From assembly GCA_965218625.1 (NCBI GenBank), contig CBDCLG010000020.1, positions 806,001 through 870,000 of the forward strand: a DNA stretch of 64,000 bases, read 5' to 3'. A program made the position numbers and the translations under genes. Below the pieces are notes generated by a model. It worked only from the letters and a program-made list of their open reading frames with translations. It had not been told where the DNA came from and did not search any database. This document shows positions 1 through 8,705 of the stretch, piece after piece; position 1 is the first letter of the stretch, and the number at the start of each line of letters is the position of its first letter. The DNA comes from Bin5 sp965218625 (GTDB lineage: Bacteria; Chloroflexota; Anaerolineae; Caldilineales; Caldilineaceae).

Positions 1-146
1 TCCCCTTCCCGGGGGCGGGCGGGTTGCGGGGGCCGCGACGGGAGCTGGACTGTTCGGGTTGCAGGTCGAGCCGGGAAAGGAGCAGTTCGCCGGTGCAGTC
101 GGCGCGTTTGGTGGAGACGGGTAACGCCGCCGGCTCACGCGGCGGC
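1..146 (+). other. possible 3' end of a gene followed by a hairpin
   Basis: An open frame enters from the window edge and stops with TAA at 122-124. Its last residues are rich in Gly and Ala (ending FGGDG). Directly after the stop, GCCGCC (126-131) pairs with GGCGGC (141-146), a short GC hairpin that could be a terminator without a T run. No family can be recognised from about 40 residues. From here to 614 I see no convincing gene on either strand; the ORFs there overlap in several frames and match nothing I know. Confidence 0.2.
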
Positions 147-614
147 CTTCGTTCACGCGATTCGGGCGGACTGCAGTCCTCATCGTTCGCAGGAAGCCTG
201 TAGATGCCGCTTCGTGGAGCAGTTTTTCAGATGTCAACGGAGCCTGGTGCATATATCAATCGTCGCGGCAGGTTCGTATTGACAGCGACGCGGCAGGTCA
301 GACCGGTCGGGCTTGGGCCCGGCTGCCAGCGGTGTAAACTTAGAGCAATCTGCGCCCAACCTATCGCAACCTTCCGTGCAATGCCTGTCATGCGTTCGTA
401 ACCCGGCAATGTTTCCTGCCGCCCACAGAGTCCGCCGTGCGCGTAACAAAGCATGGCGGGCAGGGTGGTTGGGCGTTTCACGGAGGCATTCAGATTTGCG
501 AGAGGGTAAAGCAACTGGAGCGGGATTGCCGCCAGGGAAACCCAATTCCGCCGAATGACGCTGGCAGAATTGGGGCGCAACCGGTCAGAGCCTGGCGCAA
601 ACGAGGTTTGTTTC

Positions 615-1770
615 TCAGCGTCTTTTCTCCCACCAGACGGAGATCGAGGCCAGCCCTCCGGCTTCGAAATATTGGACTCGAATCGTGTGATTGCCCCGGC
701 TCAGATAGATGTCTCCGAAAGACCTTGTGGCCGGATGGATGTTCCAGTCGGCCACGACCAGGACGTCGTCTACGTAGATGCGCACGCCGTCATCGGCGCG
801 GGCGAAAAAGCGGTAGGCGCCGGCCTGAAAGTGGCGGGTGGTCGTCCAGGCGGCGCTGAAATCGTCGCTGGCGACGGTTGGGCCCGGCTGGCCTGCCTGC
901 CAGTCGAAACGGATCGATGCATCCTGCCGCTGGAGGACAGGGGCCCCGTCCAGGTCCCGGTTGGCATAGAAGATAGCTGTCCACGCGTCAGTCGCGTCTA
1001 CGCCGACTGAGATGCGCAGCTTCCGCCCCACGTAAATGAGGCCCGGATTGCGGATGTCAAAGTCGATCACGGCCCACTGGCACATGCCGGCGTGCGGGAG
1101 GTCATCTGTGTGGACGTAGGCCATTTCCGAGATGCGGTTGCCGTCGTTGTTTTCGATCCAGAACCACCAGCTTCCTGCGCGGGGACCGCCGCCCTGAAGG
1201 ATGTGGGTGTACTGGCCCGGAGGGGCACCCGCGCCGGTAACCCTTCTTGCCACCACATCCCCGTCCGGCTGCCAGCTGAAGACCGCCCGGTAGCCGCTGA
1301 TAGGCTGACCGTTTAGCCGCACCGTGCCCTGCACCCGCGTGCTGTCGCCATTCGGCTCACAGCCCAGCAGAGTCGCCCGGTTGACGAGGCCGTTGGCTGT
1401 CCTCAATTCCTGAACCGGAACGTTATACAGGCTGGCGATATCGGTCAGCGTTTCGCCGCGCCTAGCGACGCGGTAGGTTTTGTAGGAGGGGGGCGCCGGG
1501 GAGCTGCAGCGGGCGCCCGATGTAGGTCAGGTTCGGGTTGTGGATTTCGAAATCGACGACGGCGCGCTGGCAATGGCCGTAGTGGGGATCTGCGTGTGTT
1601 TCGAGATACGCCATTTCGGAGATACGGATTCCGGCGCTGTTTTCGACCCAGACCACCAGTTCCCTGCGCGGGAGCCGCCGGCCGGTCACAGGGTGACCTG
1701 GCGGAAGTTCTCGCTTCAAATGGCGCCAGACAACCCCGTTGGCCTGGTCTGCCCTTTCAGGCAGGACCAA
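615..1770 (-). pseudogene. frameshifted LysM / PA14 domain secreted protein
   Basis: Read on the minus strand, three parts are visible. First is a module with the motifs VENSAGIRISEMAY and VDFEIHNPNLTYIG. Then comes a LysM-like stretch (YRVARRGETLTDIASLYN, about 1405-1478). Then a second copy of the module (WIENNDGNRISEMAY, IDFDIRNPGLIYVG) runs into a C-terminal PA14 domain ending SISVWWEKRR. The first module and the LysM lie in different frames. Removing one C from the run of six C at about 1484-1490 joins them. The 5' part beyond 1700 is also degraded and no start or signal peptide was found. LysM binds peptidoglycan or chitin and PA14 binds glycans, so the intact ancestor was probably a cell-surface protein. 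It is either a true pseudogene or has a homopolymer sequencing error. Confidence 0.55.
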
Positions 1771-1799
1771 TGGAATACGGGTTATCAGGGACGACTTGA

Positions 1800-2050
1800 A
1801 GGGCCTGGAGATCGAAAAATTTCGTGTTTATCCTGATTTTTCTGCGATGATATCAGGGCAAAAGGTATATGTTAACCTTGCATTAATCTTTACTTTGACA
1901 ATAGGAAAAGGTGTTTTAAGGTATATGACAATCAAAAAATTTGTTTTTGTGAATGTTTGTCATTCCGTTCAGGTGGAGGAGAAAACAGAGAGTACACTTG
2001 GCAGGGATGGTAGAATGAATCATTGCATATCGCCTCGGGCGCTACACCGA
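1800..2050. other. AT-rich intergenic stretch
   Basis: This stretch is much richer in A and T than its neighbours and has no recognisable coding sequence. A TTGACA occurs at 1895-1900, but no good -10 box lies at the right distance, so I do not call a promoter. It separates the decayed LysM/PA14 gene from the histidine-kinase remnant. Confidence 0.3.
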
Positions 2051-2180
2051 ACGGGAAGCAGGGAACGCCGTTCCACGGCAACAGTCTCCGTCGGGATCAA
2101 CCGGTTCATTCTTGCCGCGTCCAATTTCGAGAGCGACTACGGCGTCGAGTAAGGGGCCCTCAACCACGATCCCCCCGTTA

Positions 2181-2737
2181 ATGACCAGGCGGCTGGAGTC
2201 GGTGGCGCGGGAGCGGGAGTTGCAGCGCCAGCGGATCGAGATGTCGCAGACCATCCGCGGCACCAGCGCGCAATCGGCCTACACGCTGGGGCTGGGCCTT
2301 AGGGATGCGATCGAGAAGGCGGACAGATCTTCGGCGGCGGCTCGCCCAGCGAAGTCCTGGCGGCCCACGCTGACACCGTCACCGACATCAGGTCGATTCC
2401 GGCGGAGCTGGAGTTGCAGGGCGTCGAACCGCAGCTGTCCACCGTAACGCGCAGTCTGCTGTACTCCATCGCCCACAATGCGCTGCCCAATGCCTTTCGC
2501 CACTCGGACGCGGAGAGCGTCACGAACTCTCTCGATTTCGCGGCGGATGCGCGGCGGATGTCGGAGTCTGACGACGGGAGCGGGCTTCCGGATGATCACG
2601 CCGGGCGCGGGCACGGCTTCAGAAACATGAGGGCTAACGCGGCGCGCATGGGCGGTAGTCTGGAAGTTGCATCGAACGGCAACGGCACGACGGTCAGTTG
2701 CGCCGTGCCCTACAAGCAGGTTCAAGGAGGACGGCGC
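2181..2737 (+). pseudogene. decayed NarL-type sensor histidine kinase
   Basis: The 5' part (2181 to about 2330) encodes the dimerisation/phosphotransfer helix of a HisKA_3-like kinase (RELQRQRIEMSQTI...AQSAYTLGLGL). The usual phosphoacceptor His of the TIHD-type box is Arg here (TIRGTS). About 40 residues are then missing and the frame changes near 2325-2335. The following frame gives the HATPase region, with N-box SIAHNALPNAFRHS, G1 box SDDGSGLPDD and G2 box GHGFRNM. No stop lies between the ATPase end and the response regulator, so the frame runs straight into it. The sensor domain is absent. With the His lost and an internal deletion it should not autophosphorylate. Confidence 0.6.
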
Positions 2738-3412
2738 GTGTTATCGGAATCGAGAATCAGGGTGATGATCGTTGACGACCACGCCATCGTGCGGGAGGGG
2801 ATTGCGGAAGTGCTGGAGCAGTCGGGCGAATTCGAGGTTGTGGGACAGGCCGGGGACGGGGCAGAGGCGGTGGACAAGGTGGGTGAACTGAGGCCGGATG
2901 TGGTTATCATGGACATTCTGATGCCGGGAATGGACGGCATCGAAGCCTGCCGCGAAATCGTGGGGGCCCTGTCGGAGACTCGCGTTCTGATGCTGACTGC
3001 GTCCAACAGGCACGAGGCGATCGTGCAGGCGGTCAATGCCGGCGCTACCGGATATCTGCAGAAGTTTTCGGGCAAGGAGATGCTGCTGTCCACGTTGCGG
3101 GAGGTTGCCGAAGGTGAGTTTCGGGTGCAGGGAGAGGCGGCCAGGAAGCTGGTCACGGAGATGGGTAGCGAGTATGGCCCGATTCCTCCCAATGAATTGG
3201 AGCGGTTGACCGCGCGGGAACGCGAGATCCTCAAAATGTTCGCGCGGGGGATGTCTTACGCGGAGATAGCTGAAGCGCGGGGCAACAGCAATCCCATGTC
3301 GGTCCGAAATTCGATCTATGCCATACGGCGCAAGCTGGGGGTGGGGAGCAGGCAGGAGATGGGCGTCTGGGCCGCGCGCAGCGGCCTGCTGGACGACGAT
3401 GAACTGCTATGA
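2738..3412 (+). CDS. NarL/FixJ-family response regulator
   Basis: A two-component response regulator of 224 residues. The N-terminal receiver domain has the acidic pair in MIVDDH and the phosphoacceptor Asp in VVIMDILMPGMDG. The C-terminal LuxR-type helix-turn-helix starts at LTAREREILKMFARG. I chose the GTG at 2738 because AAGGAGG at 2724-2730 sits just in front and the receiver fold begins there. The frame also extends upstream through the kinase ATPase remnant, giving a possible 332-residue ATPase-receiver-HTH fusion if initiation occurred upstream. Its partner kinase next door looks dead, so it may be an orphan or be served by another kinase. Confidence 0.85.
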   Translation: MLSESRIRVMIVDDHAIVREGIAEVLEQSGEFEVVGQAGDGAEAVDKVGELRPDVVIMDILMPGMDGIEACREIVGALSETRVLMLTASNRHEAIVQAVNAGATGYLQKFSGKEMLLSTLREVAEGEFRVQGEAARKLVTEMGSEYGPIPPNELERLTAREREILKMFARGMSYAEIAEARGNSNPMSVRNSIYAIRRKLGVGSRQEMGVWAARSGLLDDDELL

Positions 3413-3565
3413 AGCGGAGGCGGAATGGGCTGACCGGCAGCGTTGACTACGCGGTCGTCCAGGAGTTCACGGCCCTGCCGGATACCAGGCCGAGCGCAGA
3501 ATAAGATTCAGTTACAGGCAGTCGGCGGCCCGTAGTCGTGCCGACCGCCGGCTGTTGCCGCGACC

Positions 3566-4363
3566 ATGCTACAGATCAACAACATCGAAGTCGTCTACAG
3601 TGATGTGATCCTCGTGCTGCGGGGCGTCTCTCTGGCTGTGGCGGACAAGGGGGTCGTCTCGCTGCTGGGTGCGAACGGGGCGGGCAAGTCGACGACTCTC
3701 AAGGCGGTCTCCGCCCTGCTGCGCGCGCAGCAGGGCGCGGTGACGCGCGGCAGCATCGAGTGGAACGGCGAACGCATCGACAACAGGAAGCCGGACGAGA
3801 TCGTGCAGATGGGCATCGTGCAGCTGCTGGAGGGCCGGCGGCTGTTCGAGCACCTGACGGTCGAGGAAAATCTGCGCACGGGCGCAATCTTCCGCAGCAC
3901 GTCCGAGGCGGGCTTACGGCAGGACCTGGAGGAGGTCTACGGTTATTTTCCGCGTTTGACCGAGTTTCGCCGCCGGACGGCAGGATATTTGTCCGGAGGC
4001 GAGCAGCAGATGGTCGTCATCGGCCGGGCGCTGATGGCGAAACCCAAGCTGATGCTGTTGGACGAGCCGAGCCTGGGGCTGGCGCCGCTGCTGGTGCAGT
4101 CGATCTTCGAGGTCATCGGCCGCATCAACGCCGAATCGGGCGTGTCGATGCTGCTGGTCGAGCAGAACGCCAACGTCGCGCTGCGCTGCGCGAGCCATGC
4201 CTATGTGATGGAGAGCGGCCGTATCGTTCTCGATGGCCGGGCGGAACAGCTGGCGGAGAACGCCGATATCAAGGAGTTCTATCTCGGCCTGACCCAGGTT
4301 GGCGAACGCAAGAGCTATCGCGACGTGAAGCACTACAAGCGGCGCAAACGCTGGCTGGGGTGA
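3566..4363 (+). CDS. livF: branched-chain amino acid ABC transporter ATP-binding protein, LivF-like
   Basis: A 265-residue ABC ATPase that would power uptake of branched-chain amino acids or similar substrates with LivH/LivM permeases. Walker A GANGAGKST is at about 35-43, signature LSGGEQQM at 142-149 and Walker B LMLLDEPS at 162-169, followed by the LivF-typical SLGLAPLLVQ. The C-terminal tail (SYRDVKHYKRRKRWLG) is basic and longer than in E. coli LivF. No permease, LivG or binding protein lies next to it, so it is either orphaned or works with genes elsewhere. The start ATG lacks a strong ribosome binding site. Confidence 0.85.
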   Translation: MLQINNIEVVYSDVILVLRGVSLAVADKGVVSLLGANGAGKSTTLKAVSALLRAQQGAVTRGSIEWNGERIDNRKPDEIVQMGIVQLLEGRRLFEHLTVEENLRTGAIFRSTSEAGLRQDLEEVYGYFPRLTEFRRRTAGYLSGGEQQMVVIGRALMAKPKLMLLDEPSLGLAPLLVQSIFEVIGRINAESGVSMLLVEQNANVALRCASHAYVMESGRIVLDGRAEQLAENADIKEFYLGLTQVGERKSYRDVKHYKRRKRWLG

Positions 4364-4370
4364 GGGGCAG

Positions 4371-4489
4371 TGGATAGTGGATAGTGGATAGTGGATAGTG
4401 GATAGTGGATAGTGGATAGTGGATAGTGGATAGTGGATAGTGGATAGTGGATAGTGGATAGTGGATAGTGGATAGTGGATAGTGGTTAG
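4371..4489. repeat. tandem heptamer repeat (TGGATAG) x16 plus one imperfect copy
   Basis: From 4371 to 4482 the heptamer TGGATAG repeats 16 times without error. A 17th copy, TGGTTAG (4483-4489), differs by one base. The array fills the convergent gap between the livF stop (4361-4363) and the monooxygenase stop. The TTA inside the imperfect copy (4486-4488) is the TAA stop codon of the minus-strand gene. A unit length of seven is not a multiple of three, and copy number should vary by slippage. Confidence 0.95.
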
Positions 4490-5460
4490 GGGCTGGTTGG
4501 TTGCCAGCCGAGGGCGGGGGCGACCTGGGTTGCGACCTGTTCCAGCATTTCGAGGATGCGGGGCAGGGGCGGGTGGATGGGGTCGAATTGGAGGATGAGG
4601 TCGGTTGTGTAGGGTAGGACGCGGTCGGCGGCCAGGTGAGCGGCGACGTCGTCGGGCGTGCCGTGGATGATGTGGGCGCGGTGGCAGAATTCCTCGGTGG
4701 AGAGGTCGGCGGGGATGGCTCGCATCGAGAACTCTTCGATTTCGCGCTGCGCGGCCTGGCGGCTGGCGCCGAGATAGATACCGCGTGAGAGGCCGACTCG
4801 GGGCGGCGCGTGACGGCTGCCCCAGGCTGCGCGGTAGGCTAGCGCGACGGGCTCCTGCTCCTGGCCGGCGGCCTGCAGTTCACTGCCGATAAAGCGGCTG
4901 AGCAACAGACCGGTACTGTTTTGGGCGGCATACTGCGCGCCGCGCAGGCTGAGCGCGCTCAACCAGAGGCGGTCTCTGAGCGTGGGCGCGGCCGGACGAA
5001 GGCGCTGCCCGTCCTCGCCCAGGGCCTCGCCGGCGAGGGCTCCTTTGAGTGTGATCAGGCAGTCGGTGGTGCGCTGGTGGCGGCTTTCGATATCAACATC
5101 GAAGGCCTCGAACTCGTCGGCGTCGCTGCCGCTGCCGACGCCCAGCTCCAGCCGGCCGCCGCTGATGGTGTCGACGACGGCGGCGTCTTCGGCCACGCGC
5201 AGCGGGTGCTCGAAGGGCAGCACGATGATCGAAGTGCCGACTCGCAGCCGGCGCGTACGCGCGGCCACGGCGGCCAGGAATGGGAAGGGGGAAGGCAGGT
5301 AGCCGTCGACGTCCTTGAAGTGGTGCTGGGCGACCCAGCCGGCGTCGAAGCCGAGCGCGTCGGCGGTCTCGAAGATGCGGAGGCTCTCGCTGTAGGCCTG
5401 GTCGGCGTCGGCTCTGCCGCGCAGATGGCTCATAAACCCGAGGCGAAATGGTGTCTTCAT
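4486..5460 (-). CDS. LLM-class flavin-dependent oxidoreductase
   Basis: A bacterial luciferase-like TIM-barrel monooxygenase of about 324 residues, expected to use reduced flavin (FMN or F420) on an unknown substrate. Seen features are the N-terminal strand FRLGFMSHLRG, the motif GWVAQHHFKD, LRVGTSIIVLPFEHPLRVAE and GRLELGVGSGSD, all typical of this family. I chose the ATG at 5460 (MKTPFRLGF) because the first barrel strand begins there; a longer frame to 5514 would overlap the preceding gene. It lies 23 bp after the threonine dehydratase-like gene on the same strand, so the two are probably co-transcribed. Its stop codon is supplied by the heptamer array. Confidence 0.85.
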   Translation of the reverse strand: MKTPFRLGFMSHLRGRADADQAYSESLRIFETADALGFDAGWVAQHHFKDVDGYLPSPFPFLAAVAARTRRLRVGTSIIVLPFEHPLRVAEDAAVVDTISGGRLELGVGSGSDADEFEAFDVDIESRHQRTTDCLITLKGALAGEALGEDGQRLRPAAPTLRDRLWLSALSLRGAQYAAQNSTGLLLSRFIGSELQAAGQEQEPVALAYRAAWGSRHAPPRVGLSRGIYLGASRQAAQREIEEFSMRAIPADLSTEEFCHRAHIIHGTPDDVAAHLAADRVLPYTTDLILQFDPIHPPLPRILEMLEQVATQVAPALGWQPTSP

Positions 5461-5483
5461 GAGCAAAATTGTGACTTCATGGG

Positions 5484-6497
5484 CTAGATCCTGCGTTTGG
5501 TGACTTGCTGCCACGTTTCTCGGTCCACATTGCCTCCACAGACGACGACCGCCAGGCGCTGACCTGCCAAACGCTTTCCCTGCTGAAGGAGGCCGGCGAC
5601 TGCGACGCCGGCGGCGCCTTCGATACGCTCGCCGGTATCATCGTAGACGAGGCGCATGGCCTGCGCAATTTCCTCTTCGCTCGCGGTGACCCACTGGTCG
5701 ACATATTGGCGGCAGAGGTCGAAGGTGACGGCATTCTCTTCGATGCCGCCGGCGCTGCCGTCGGAGAGTGTGGGCAGGCTGTCTTCTTCTTCGACGATGC
5801 GGCCGGCGTGGATTGAGGCGAGCATGACGGCGGAGCGTTCGGGCTGGCAGCCGATGGTGCGTACGTTGCGGCCGGTTCCCTTGAGATAGGAAGCGATACC
5901 GCCCATCAGTCCGCCGCCGCCGACGGTGGCGAAGACGGCGTTCAATTCCGGCTCTTGTCGCAGTAGCTCAATCGCGATCGTGCCCTGTCCGGCGATGATC
6001 TGCGGGTCGTTGTAGGGCGAGATGTAAGGCTGGCCGCGCGTGGCGGCGGCGCGGCGGGCGCTGATCTCGGCGGCGAGGGCATCGCCCGGTACGAGGCTGA
6101 GGTTGACAGGAAAGGCGCGCAGTTTTTCCAGTTTGCGGAGGGAGGCGTCTTGCGGCAGATAGATGGTCGCCGACACGTCGAGCTGCGCGGCCGCGTGGGC
6201 CACCGCGAGCCCGTGATTGCCAGAGGAGGCCGTGATGACCCCGTGCGCCCGCTCCTCTGCCGAGAGGCTGTACAGTTTGTTGGCTGCGCCGCGCAGTTTG
6301 AAGGAGCCGGTGTGCTGGCGGTTTTCGAGCTTGAGGAGGACGTGGGCGCCGGTGCGTTCTGACAGGGCGTGTGAAGGGATCAGCGGCGTCTCGAGGACAA
6401 AGGGGCGTATGCGGGAAACGGCGGAAAGGATTTGTTGAAGAAGGTCCGCATCAGACACGCAAACATTTCGTTCCAACTTTTGCGGTCCTGTGATCAT
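5484..6497 (-). CDS. threonine/serine dehydratase-like PLP enzyme
   Basis: A fold-type II PLP enzyme that would deaminate threonine or serine to the 2-oxo acid. The PLP lysine is in HTGSFKLRGAANK, followed by TASSGNHGLAV and the phosphate-binding loop TVGGGGLMGG. At about 337 residues it matches the short catabolic/IlvA-like form without an ACT regulatory domain. Start choice is uncertain: the ATG at 6497 (MITGPQKLERN) or the upstream one at 6542. Serine racemase or hydroxyaspartate dehydratase activity is also possible for this family. It is followed on the same strand by the flavin monooxygenase. Confidence 0.8.
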   Translation of the reverse strand: MITGPQKLERNVCVSDADLLQQILSAVSRIRPFVLETPLIPSHALSERTGAHVLLKLENRQHTGSFKLRGAANKLYSLSAEERAHGVITASSGNHGLAVAHAAAQLDVSATIYLPQDASLRKLEKLRAFPVNLSLVPGDALAAEISARRAAATRGQPYISPYNDPQIIAGQGTIAIELLRQEPELNAVFATVGGGGLMGGIASYLKGTGRNVRTIGCQPERSAVMLASIHAGRIVEEEDSLPTLSDGSAGGIEENAVTFDLCRQYVDQWVTASEEEIAQAMRLVYDDTGERIEGAAGVAVAGLLQQGKRLAGQRLAVVVCGGNVDRETWQQVTKRRI

Positions 6498-6657
6498 TGC
6501 ATCGCTAGCTTTACGTATAGGATTACGCGACGCAGCTGTCATTTCCTGCTGTTCCCGCTCCGCTGAAAGGCTTTGGCAATTCTATTGTGATACAATCCAA
6601 GACCGTTCGGTCCGCATCCATTCTAACACATCTGATTCGATCATCTCGCCGGGATAA

Positions 6658-6925
6658 GCTCTGGGCACAGGGCAATCGCATCTAAATCCAGGACGCCACA
6701 ATAGCCCACGAAGAGCACCCACAAAGGGCACCCACAAGGGGCGCCCCTACCAATTGTCATTCGTTTTCGGCTGATAAACCGATCTCCAGTCGCCGAAAAC
6801 CTTAAGAATTCGCGACGGCGCACTACAGTTTGCACTGTTCTCGGCGTTTTTTCGGAGTTGGGCTCGAATCAGGTAGTGTCGCGGGGTCTTGACCCAACCA
6901 GATGCAATCGCCCTGGCTCTGGGCA
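6658..6925. mobile_element. MITE copy 1 with 10-bp target duplication
   Basis: The element spans 6668-6915 (248 bp). Its ends are inverted repeats (left CAGGGCAATCGCATCTAA; the right end matches at most of 18 positions). It is flanked by perfect direct repeats GCTCTGGGCA at 6658-6667 and 6916-6925. The interior carries a GC palindromic block (about 6720-6750) and a TTTTCGGC-rich section. No transposase is encoded. Related copies lie at 14627 and 30688 in the same orientation. The rest of 6543-6988 shows no gene. Confidence 0.85.
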
Positions 6926-6988
6926 AAGCTGAGAGCAGGAGCGGCGACGCCCAGGATGGAGTGAGTCAACAGGAGACCTGCTTCCACA

Positions 6989-7783
6989 ATGCGTATCGCA
7001 ATTCTCTCAGACATTCACGGCAACTGCGTGGCGCTGGACGCCGTGCTGGCCGATATTGAAGCCAACATTGACGGCGGGGTAGACGAATACTGGATTTTGG
7101 GCGACATGGCGTCCGCCGGCGCGCAGCCGCTGGAGGTGATGGAGCGGCTGGACCGTCTGCCGAATGCGCGCTACGTGCGCGGCAATTCGGAGCGATATCT
7201 CCTCAGCGGGGAGAGGCCGCTTGCCACGCCGCTTGAGGAGCTGACCGACTGGTCGCTGCTGCCTGCGTGCGTGGATATCTGTGAATCGTTCGCCTGGACC
7301 GCGGGCGCGCTGGCGGCCGGCGGCTACCTGCCATTCATGCTCGACCTCCCGCTCGAACAACGGCTGACCCTACCTGATGGCAGCCGCGTACTGCTGGTGC
7401 ATGCGTCGCCGGGCAGAGACGACGGCGATGGATTTGTGCCCGTTTACAGCGACGGGGCGATGAGCGAGCGATTGGATGGCTGCGACGCGGACCTGCTGTG
7501 TGTTGGCCACACGCACTGGCCACAGAATTTTCGCCTGGACGGCGTGAACATCGTCAATCCGGGCAGCGTCGGCGTCCCCTTGATTCCTAGCCTGCGGGCC
7601 ACCTATGCCATCCTGGAAGCGGACGCGCACGGATACCGCGTGGAACATCGCGCCGTCGATTATGACCGCAAGCTGGCGGAGCGCAAGGCCTGGGAAATGC
7701 GCCATCCGCAGGCAGAGTTTATCGTCAGGTTTCTGCGGGGGGAACGCGTGCGCGACTGGGGTGAACCGGATGTCCTGCGATGA
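6989..7783 (+). CDS. metallophosphoesterase family protein
   Basis: A 264-residue calcineurin-like phosphoesterase of the YfcE/MJ0936 kind, using two metal ions to hydrolyse phosphodiesters or phosphomonoesters. Metal ligands appear in SDIHGN (residues 7-12), LGDMAS, RGNSE, VHASPG and GHTHWP, followed by NPGSVGVP near the end. The ATG start begins directly at the first strand. Its stop overlaps the next start (ATGA at 7780-7783), so it is translationally coupled to the methyltransferase. The substrate cannot be told from sequence. Confidence 0.88.
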   Translation: MRIAILSDIHGNCVALDAVLADIEANIDGGVDEYWILGDMASAGAQPLEVMERLDRLPNARYVRGNSERYLLSGERPLATPLEELTDWSLLPACVDICESFAWTAGALAAGGYLPFMLDLPLEQRLTLPDGSRVLLVHASPGRDDGDGFVPVYSDGAMSERLDGCDADLLCVGHTHWPQNFRLDGVNIVNPGSVGVPLIPSLRATYAILEADAHGYRVEHRAVDYDRKLAERKAWEMRHPQAEFIVRFLRGERVRDWGEPDVLR

Positions 7784-8601
7784 GCAATCAGCCGAAACAG
7801 TTCCGTTTCAGGTATTCCAGCATCTTCCAGGACGAAAGCGTCGTCCGGGCCTATCAGTACCGCCCCCAGTATCCGAATGCGACTTTCGATCTGTTGGCGG
7901 ACCTCCTGCCGGGGGGCTGCAGGCGCCGGACAGTTCTGGACGCCGGGGGCGGCACCGGATTTGTCGCGCGTCCGTTGGCGCCGCTGGTCGATAGGGTGGA
8001 TGCGGTGGACTTCTCAGCGGCGGCGATTCGGGAGGGAATGCGGCTGCCAGAAGGTGGTCACGCACGGTTGCGTTGGGTCGCAGGTCCGATCGAGACGGCG
8101 GCTGTTGATCCGCCCTACTGTCTCATCACCGCTGGGATGAGTTTGCACTGGTTCGACTGGGAGACGGCCTTTCCCCGCTTTGCCCGGTTGCTGGAGCCGG
8201 ACGGGCTGTTTGTTGCCGTAGGCATGAGGTTCGAAAAGCCAGGATGGATGCGGGAGGAGTTGGGGCCAGTATTGGCGCGCTATTCGATGAATCAGGACTT
8301 CAAGCCCTTCAGCGAGAAGGAGATTCTAGACCAACTGGAGCAGAGGGGACTGTTTCGGCGGATGGGCAGCGCACAGACGGAAATGATCGAATGGCGCCAA
8401 CCTGTCAACGAATGGGTGGAGAGCATTCATGCCCGCAACGGTTTTTCCCGGGACCGTATGGACCCGAAGCTGGCGGCTGAAGCAGATGCGGTGTTCAAGG
8501 AGATTGCTTCGCGCCACGCGGGCGGACGGGAAGCTTCGATTGTCCATCGCTTTTCGGGCACGCTGGTATTTGGGAAACCTCTACAGCCGGATGGCAGATA
8601 A
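7780..8601 (+). CDS. class I SAM-dependent methyltransferase
   Basis: A 273-residue methyltransferase with motif I VLDAGGGTGFVARPL binding SAM and the acidic loop VDAVDFSAAAIREG. A conserved-looking middle LITAGMSLHWFDWETAF resembles the methyltransferase 11 group. The substrate is unknown. The start ATG overlaps the metallophosphoesterase stop by four bases, indicating an operon. It converges on the sugar-permease operon about 100 bp downstream. Confidence 0.82.
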   Translation: MSNQPKQFRFRYSSIFQDESVVRAYQYRPQYPNATFDLLADLLPGGCRRRTVLDAGGGTGFVARPLAPLVDRVDAVDFSAAAIREGMRLPEGGHARLRWVAGPIETAAVDPPYCLITAGMSLHWFDWETAFPRFARLLEPDGLFVAVGMRFEKPGWMREELGPVLARYSMNQDFKPFSEKEILDQLEQRGLFRRMGSAQTEMIEWRQPVNEWVESIHARNGFSRDRMDPKLAAEADAVFKEIASRHAGGREASIVHRFSGTLVFGKPLQPDGR

Positions 8602-8705
8602 GCCGGACGCCCAGTGACGTCCGCAGGCCCGGATCATCCCATCTTTGACAGACAATTCAATTGCTTGCGCGGGGTCGTGTTCCGGCGACAGCCCCAGCCC
8701 CTGTG

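Noticed and set aside
227..580. Minus-strand ORF of 117 codons near the window start
   Set aside because: Overlaps several equally long ORFs in other frames, with no motif, RBS or context to support it.
1895..1923. Promoter at TTGACA 1895-1900
   Set aside because: No acceptable -10 box at 16-18 bp.
4371..4489. CRISPR array
   Set aside because: The unit is 7 bp with no spacers, so it is a simple tandem repeat.
6641..6835. Small protein with GAPCGCPLW motif (also at 30614-30841)
   Set aside because: It lies inside MITE copies and follows their palindromic core; no RBS or conservation beyond the element.
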